From Eudorina sp. 2006-703-Eu-15 (lineage: Eukaryota; Chlorophyta; Chlorophyceae; Chlamydomonadales; Volvocaceae), in NCBI GenBank assembly GCA_003117195.1, contig BDSI01000012.1, positions 310,001-374,000 of the forward strand: a stretch of DNA of 64,000 bases, in the 5' to 3' direction. Shown piece by piece: positions 58,136 to 64,000 of the stretch. Every line of letters begins with the position of its first letter. Position 1 is the stretch's first letter. Made by a program: the position numbers and the translations under genes. A model generated the notes under the pieces. The model was not told where the DNA came from. It made no database searches and worked only from the letters and a program-made list of their open reading frames with translations.

Positions 58136-58956
58136 ATTCGTGAGTGCTGATGCCCAATGCCGTCGTCCTGCGCCCCCAAGGCCAATAAAACCACTGCTAT
58201 ACGATGGGTGTCACTGAAAGTAGCTTATCCGTGAGACGGGTGCTTGTGGGTCAACGCCCCGCGCGAACCCCTGCAACCAATCGTCACCAGCCAACAACGC
58301 GCAGTCGACAAAGTAACTCAAATAGAACATGCCTGCAGCTATGATTCGGTTGGCACATAATGACATATTGGAAGGGCGCAAAGCAAGGAGAGGCTCACAC
58401 TGAAACGCGACATAATACCGCTTGCAACAACTATGCTACTGGCACTCCAAACGCACGCACCTGAGCCAGATGATCATTATGTTGAGATCCGATGGACTTT
58501 TGCGGGCTGGATGTCAGTCTGCTAACAGGGGTGTGCAGCGTCGAATTAGCTGTCTATAGTGCAGCTAGAATCCAAATTTGAAGGACTTGCAGCCTTGTAC
58601 ACCGACGAGCTGAGGCCTTTAGCATATTCTTACTCCGATGTCCTCATTACTCCCTCTCCCTCTCCTTCATTTTGTTGTTCAAACGACTTGCCGTACTACC
58701 CCGGATTGGGGCAGCTAGGACCTTGAGCTCTTTACAGAGAGGCATAGGGCAACATTACAGACAAGCTGTCTTTAATCGTGCATGCTGTTCAACCTCACTT
58801 TCCCCATGTCATATAGTCTACGCATTCCTTCGGGCTGCATATTGAAGCCTTACCTTGCATTTACTGGGGTTTAGTTACAGCATTACCTCGGGTGCAGGTA
58901 CAGCTTTTCTGCGGGCAGTTTGGTGATTGGCCAGAAAGCAGTGTGCCTTCTTCGCT
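58136..58956. promoter_or_regulatory. Divergent intergenic region (repeat protein / clathrin accessory gene)
   Basis: 821 bp, AT-richer than its surroundings, between two divergent starts; it should hold both promoters. A CCCTCTCCCTCTCC pyrimidine tract lies near 58650-58664. No coding evidence. Confidence 0.45.
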
Positions 58957-61900
58957 ATGTCCTCAGTCGGGGTCTTCAACGTGGACCTACTAACAGATAT
59001 ACCGCTACCAGCTCAGGACGGCGGAAGGGGTCAGCAAGGCACCAGCGCGTCGTTGGCAAACGGTGGCGAAGCGAGTGAAGCGCGCGACTTGAGTGGCCGC
59101 TCCGCACAAGTGTCCGAAGGCACCTTCGACCTCCTAGGTGACTGTGTGCAACCGCTGGTTTCGCCTGTCACGCCAGTTACCGCGGCCGGTGGCCCACTAG
59201 ACCTCCTCGGCGATGAAATTGTTGAGCACGATTCCGCGCATCGTTCGCCCGGGGGACCTCAAACCGACGCGGGGATAACAGACCCCCCGGCTTCCGAGGG
59301 CGTGGTCTGCATGGGCCTAGAGCCGGCAGGTTGTGCGACACAAGACAGCGGGGCTGAGCACCCAAGTGGGATCCCCAGCGCCGCATCCGTTGAATCCCCG
59401 GAAGGCGCTTCGATCAACCCTGCTGCTTCACCTGAACCGTCCCGGGCTGCTGGCGCACAACTAGAGGTTCCAGCCGTTTCTCCAGAGACCACTTCCCCAG
59501 GGTCAACAGAAGCTGCCAGCAGCCTGCGTGTCAGCGACGGTGGCTCGCGGGAGCATGCCACAGTGGCGGACCACCAGGCCAACAGCGCATCCGCGGCCGA
59601 CCAGCAGCTGCTGCTGCAGCACACCAGCGCTTCGAAGGACGACACAGAGGAGGGGCCTGCGCCCAAGCCCGCGCACTCGAGCGACGAGCCCGCGCTTGCT
59701 GCTGATGACTCGACGGAGCCCGGAGTGGCGCTGCTGTCGGGGGAGGCACCAGCGCAGCCGGCCGCACAGCTGTCAGACGGGTCTGCGCCTGTCGGGCCCG
59801 ACGGTGACGGCCGCGGCGGCGGCGGCGGCGGCGGCTCACAGTCGCTCCCAAGCGATGACGAACGGGAGCCTGGTACTGACAAGAGCGAACCGCTGTCGGG
59901 ACACGACAGCGAGCCCCAAACGGGGCCAGGCAGCGAGGGCGACGAGCGGGCGATTGACTCAGACCGGGAGGTCGTTGAGGAGGAGGATGCCTTTGGGGAC
60001 TTTGCCGATTTCACCTCAGCGTCGCATTTCTTACCGGGGGGTGGCAGCGGCGCGCCCTCGTTTGGCGCGCCGCCACCGCCGCCGTCCGCATCGGCGGCTG
60101 CGGCCGCGCGCGCGGCCGGCGGTGTGCCGTCCAGCGCATCGTCGCCTTCGTCTCACCGACATGCACACCTGGGCTCGATGGGGCGGCCCGGCTACGGCAT
60201 GATGGGCGGCGGCGGGGGCGGTGCGCACCACGGCGCGGCTTCGGTCAGCGCTGCGGCCTCGGAGCACGGCAGCCTGGCCGGCGAGTTCAGCGACTTCAGC
60301 CATCAGTCGCCGCCTCCCAGCGTGGCGCCGTCACGTGGCGGTGGGTTCTGGGGCCTCCTCGGGGAGGGGAACAGGACGGGGACATGATGCGTGTCTCCTC
60401 GCACCAAGTGCCTGTCTGGCTGTGCCGCTGTGCCGCCGTGGACCACCACATATCGCCGCAATCGTCGCCCGGGAGTCCAGCGTTACCCTGCACGTGCGAT
60501 CCGACGTGTGATTCGGCTGCCTTGGCAATCGGCCGCATTCGGCGGCACCTCGGCTGCCAATGCCAAGTGCGGAATGTCGCGATTTCTCCTCGGCCGCCAA
60601 TGCCAAGTGGGCAATGTCGCGATTTCTCCTCGGCCGCCAATGCCAAGTGGGCAATGTCGCGATTTCTCCTCGGCCGCCAATGCCAAGTGGGCAATGTCGC
60701 GATTTCTCCTCGGCCGCCAATGCCAAGTGGGCAATGTCGCGATTTCTCCCAAAGTGCTATCACCCCGCCAGGGACAGCCCTGGGACGGAGTGCTTGTGAG
60801 ACCCACGGTCCGGGCCTGGACTTGTCACAGGTCTCCGGAGTCCCCCTCGCGGAATCACCGGAGGCTACATGGTGATCCCGATACATGGTTGCCGGTGATC
60901 CGTTCCGCAACGGACGCGAAACCTGGCTCGCCCCTCCGTGGAACCGGGCCCCCACGCACTGTCCCTAGCCCTCGATACGCCCGAAGCAGACCTGTTTGCT
61001 CGCATCGCGAATGCGACCACACAGCCGACCCGGTGCCGCCTGGCCGCCACCATCTTGACAGCCTCACAGTCTCGCGACAGGCGGCGTCCGCCGCGCCGCG
61101 TAGCTGGGCAACGGATGCACACACCACGGGTTGCACTCACTCACGGAACGCGTCCTCACGAAAGCCCATGCCCACTTACCGTGTGCCGTCCTGCGCGGAT
61201 CGATATGGGGAGGACGCCCCTGGGCCTCCTCCGGTATGTCTGGGCCTTATTCAAAGCATCGCCCCTGCCCCTCCCGCCCCGCAGGTGGAGGCCGCAAGTC
61301 CGTCGCTTCCATCGCCTCAGTGGGCAGCCGCGCGGGCGGTGACGACGACCTGGGCGACTACGGTTCGGTGGTGGGCAGCAGCGTCTGGAGGGTGCCGTCG
61401 CAGATGGCGACGTCCTCCTACGCGGCCGCCGCCGGCGCTGACGACGACTTCGGTGACTTCACCTCGGACATCACCTCAACCTCGGACTTTGCGCCCTCCA
61501 CGCAGCCGCCCTCCGCCGTCGCCGTGAGCGGCCCGGGGTCGGTGCACCCGGATGACGATTTCGGCAGCTTTGCCAGCCACCGCAGCACGGCGGACGACGA
61601 TGAGGATGATTTTGGGAATTTCAACGCCGCGCCCGCGCCGGGGGCAGCGGGGACGGGTGCCGCCGGTGGATCGGCTGGTGCGGGGCCGTCGGGCAGCGGG
61701 ACCCCGGCGGCGGCCCGCGCCGCTGGCGGCAGCGGCGGCGCCGGCCCTTCAGGATTCGCGGGTACCCCGGCCGCGGCAGGCGCGGGCGTGGGGCCTGGCG
61801 GCGCAGCGGCGGCGGCTTTCAGTCCTCGCGATGCGACGGGCGCGGCCGTGTCGCATCCCTACCACTCCACGCAGTCCGTCGCAGTTGCCGTCGGTAGTAG

Positions 61901-63538
61901 CGGTACGGAAGGCGCGGGCGTGGAGGCTGGGCTGCTGCAGCTGCCCCCCGCGGAGCTGCGCCAGGCGGTGGTGCGCGCGCTGCAGCCGCTGCTCCCGGCG
62001 GGTGTACCCACGATGGGGCCCCCGCAGTTCCCGGATGGCCAGGTCGTGTCGGCGGCCTGGGCACAGCTGTGCCGCCACATGGCGGAAGCGGGCGGTGCGG
62101 GCGGGGGAGGCGGCGTGCTGCAGACGGGTGTGCCGCTGCCGGCGCTGCCCGGCGGCTCACTGGCGGCAGAGGGCAGTGGAGCGCCGGACGGCGGCGCCAT
62201 GGGCTCCAGGAGTGGCTACACGGCAGTGGTGAAGTGAGTGGCCAGGCGTCACGGGCGGTGATTGACCCGGTTGCTGGGTCCTGTTGAGAACGTTGTCAGT
62301 GGCGGCCAGGCCAAGGCCAAGGCCCGCACATGCAGGCGCACGCACTTACGCCCTCCCTGTGGCGCGCAAGTGGACGCGTCTGTTTGGGTTCACAAGTGCA
62401 GGGCGACATATGCGGTGAGCTGACCTCCAGCAACCCTTGACGCAACCCCTCAGGTTGACCCGCCCGCTGCGGTGGAAGGGGTCGGACTCGGAGCGGCGCC
62501 TGCTGGCGGGCCTGGGCCTGGGCGAGCTGGCCGCGCAGGCGCGCATGGCGGAGGCGGCGGAGGGGCCCCGCCCCGTGGGCAGCCGCGGCCGCATGGACCC
62601 CGCTTCGCTCGGCAGCGGCGGCATCCGCCAGATGGGTCCGCTGGCCAGCTTCGGCGACACGCCGCGGAGGACGCGGGCGGATATCAACACCAACCCGGGT
62701 AGGTCCGCTGGGGGTGGTTGGGCGGGGAGCTGCAACCCAGGAAGGACGAGTACTCACTTGGCGAGTGGCTTTCTCGCGAAACACACTTGGCGGCTTGAGT
62801 ATCAACACGCAAAGATCGGCTGAACCTGGTTGCTGCCTAAAGCACGCGCCTAAGCGCTGCATCAACCTGCATGGCCACAGCCGGACCGGTTGGTGGGCGT
62901 GAGCCTTCATCTAGTGATCGCCGCGAACGGCGGCGTCGCCAGCTCGTCGGCCCAGTCCCGCGCCGGCGCTGTGTGACTAAGCGTAGGTCGTTCCAGAACG
63001 CCGTACGACATAGAGCCGCTGCGAGGTCCCCCTGCGTCGCACGGACAGTCCCCGCAGCACGTTGCGACCTTGCCTGTCACGCACCTCATGCAATGGCGGC
63101 AATAACAAGCTGTTGCCGCCACCCATCCTTTCTGTCATGGTACTCCCTTAGTCGGCCAGTACAGGGACACAGAGTGTGACAGCAATGCGGCGGGGAGCAA
63201 CGGCCGCTCCCGGGGTCTGGACCAGAGCGGGGAGTCCTATGGCGCCCTGGGCCCTGACCAGGGGGCCGGTTCCGGAGCCACTCCGAGGGGTGTCGCTAGC
63301 GGCAATGGAGTCGCGAGCGGTGCGGGTCAGGTACGGTGCCGTCGGCTTTTGTGGGTTACGGGACAGCCTTGGCCGGGGCGATCTGCCTGCGTCGTTGTCT
63401 CTGCCAGCGTCCGGTCGAAATCCTTAGCCCTGCTTGAAGCAGTGTGCTGCTGCCAGCCGCAGGAGAAGCAGGCTCATGGAATGAGTTGCCTACTTGACTG
63501 TCATGCCGCTCGCCCACGTGCCGATGCAGGGCAAGTGA
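58957..63538 (+). CDS. Clathrin-adaptor accessory protein, aftiphilin-like
   Basis: Exons 58957-60340, 61285-62233, 62454-62702, 63165-63330, 63530-63538; phases fit and the product is about 918 aa. The start is the first in-frame ATG (MSSVGVFNVDLLTD). It is a largely disordered acidic protein carrying short endocytic motifs: clathrin-box-like or DLL motifs (VDLLTD, FDLLGD, LDLLGDE) and acidic-phenylalanine adaptor-ear motifs (EEDAFGDFADF, EFSDF, DDDFGDF, DDDFGSF, DDDFGNF, DDDLGDY). Near the C-terminus RPLRWKGSDSERRLLAGLGL resembles the W...S...LL..L segment of aftiphilin-type AP-1 partners. By analogy with aftiphilin and gamma-synergin it should act in AP-1/clathrin vesicle formation at the trans-Golgi or endosomes. 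The last two exons, including a terminal Gly-Lys-stop exon, are the weakest part of the model. Confidence 0.72.
60552..60752. repeat. 40-bp tandem repeat, five copies
   Basis: Five copies of a 40-bp unit containing GCCAATGCCAAGTGGGCAAT and GTCGCGATTTCTCCTCGGCC (GCCAA at 60556, 60596, 60636, 60676, 60716). Intron 1 of the aftiphilin-like gene; the first copy is slightly diverged. Confidence 0.95.
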
Positions 63539-64000
63539 TTTCGGTCCGGGGAGTCAGAGCATCGCTCTGCCGCCTCGCACGTAGGCGCTGAAGCGTGATC
63601 GGCTGTTCGCAGCCGTCATCCTCACGTGCTTTCCAAGCAGGTTGGGTGTCTGGACCCTCCCAGCTGTCGTAGTCGTCGCTTGAGGATTTATTTGTCCGTG
63701 TTGGCTGGGGGCGTGATTCCGCTGGTCAACTGAAGCTCATGGAGTTGGCCTATTATCTGCGGAATGAATGTGGCTTGGGTCGGTGGTTGGACGCTTTCCT
63801 TAATGCGATGTGTCGGATCGGAGGTAGGACGCTGTGCGTAGTACGATGTGTTCGGCTTTCCTTCAGTATTATGTGTTGGAGGACGGCGGGAAGTGCGACG
63901 GATGGGAGGACGGTTGAGAGGGCACCAGAAGCGGCAAGGCGCAAGGCAACAGGACCTGCGATGGTGCGGTGCGAGTCCAGGACTCCGCAATAAATTGCAG
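63539..64000. other. 3' flank at right edge
   Basis: Probable 3' UTR and intergenic sequence after the aftiphilin-like gene. No TGTAA on the plus strand was seen and no coding evidence. The ORFs at 63688-63990 on both strands have no recognisable features. Confidence 0.4.

Overview
This is a nuclear window from a GC-rich, intron-dense green alga, most likely a volvocine member of the Chlamydomonadales. The reasons are the high GC content, many small phase-coherent introns with GTGAGT/GTGGGT donors and pyrimidine-CAG acceptors, long Ala/Gly/Pro/Gln runs in proteins, TGTAA-type poly(A) signals after some genes, a plastid bL12 precursor, and a starch synthase III of the green-lineage type. The species cannot be fixed from the sequence. 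No rRNA, tRNA, CRISPR array or bacterial-type operon was seen. All gene models were assembled by eye from ORF continuity, splice consensus, reading phase and remembered family motifs. No transcript data were available.

Layout from left to right. (1) 327-5726, minus: alpha/beta-hydrolase of the monoacylglycerol-lipase type with a low-complexity insertion of about 420 residues; it runs off the left edge. (2) 6452-7770, minus: small two-exon plastid-type protein of unknown function. (3) 8534-25490, plus: starch synthase III with 25 exons, a coiled-coil N-terminus, three starch-binding modules and a GT5 catalytic domain. Its introns are full of short repeats, two inverted copies of a ~320-bp repeat and a reverse-transcriptase relic, and exon 14 carries an apparent 1-base frameshift. 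(4) 27765-28253, minus: plastid ribosomal protein bL12. (5) 29368-31832, minus: seven-exon helical protein of unknown function. (6) 32938-36001, minus: tRNA-His guanylyltransferase THG1. (7) 36718-46688, plus: a very large (about 3,112 aa) Ala-rich helical-repeat protein with OPR/FASTK-like repeats. (8) 47299-50389, plus: 26S proteasome subunit RPN7. (9) 51582-58135, minus: about 2,114-aa protein with about eleven copies of an unrecognised ~36-residue Ala/Glu-rich repeat. (10) 58957-63538, plus: clathrin-adaptor accessory protein with aftiphilin-like acidic-phenylalanine motifs.

The genes are not an operon; they are unrelated housekeeping and lineage-specific genes. Several may act in or on the plastid: starch synthase, bL12, the conserved plastid-type protein and possibly the giant helical-repeat protein. 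THG1 serves tRNA maturation, RPN7 protein degradation, and the last gene vesicle traffic.

The main new observations are: a dispersed short element recurring in at least seven starch synthase introns and one THG1 intron, and also flanking a longer inverted repeat; a recursive-splicing-like AG|GT junction inside that longer repeat; the frameshift in the third starch-binding module; and three large proteins (7, 9, 10) with repeat or motif architectures worth describing.
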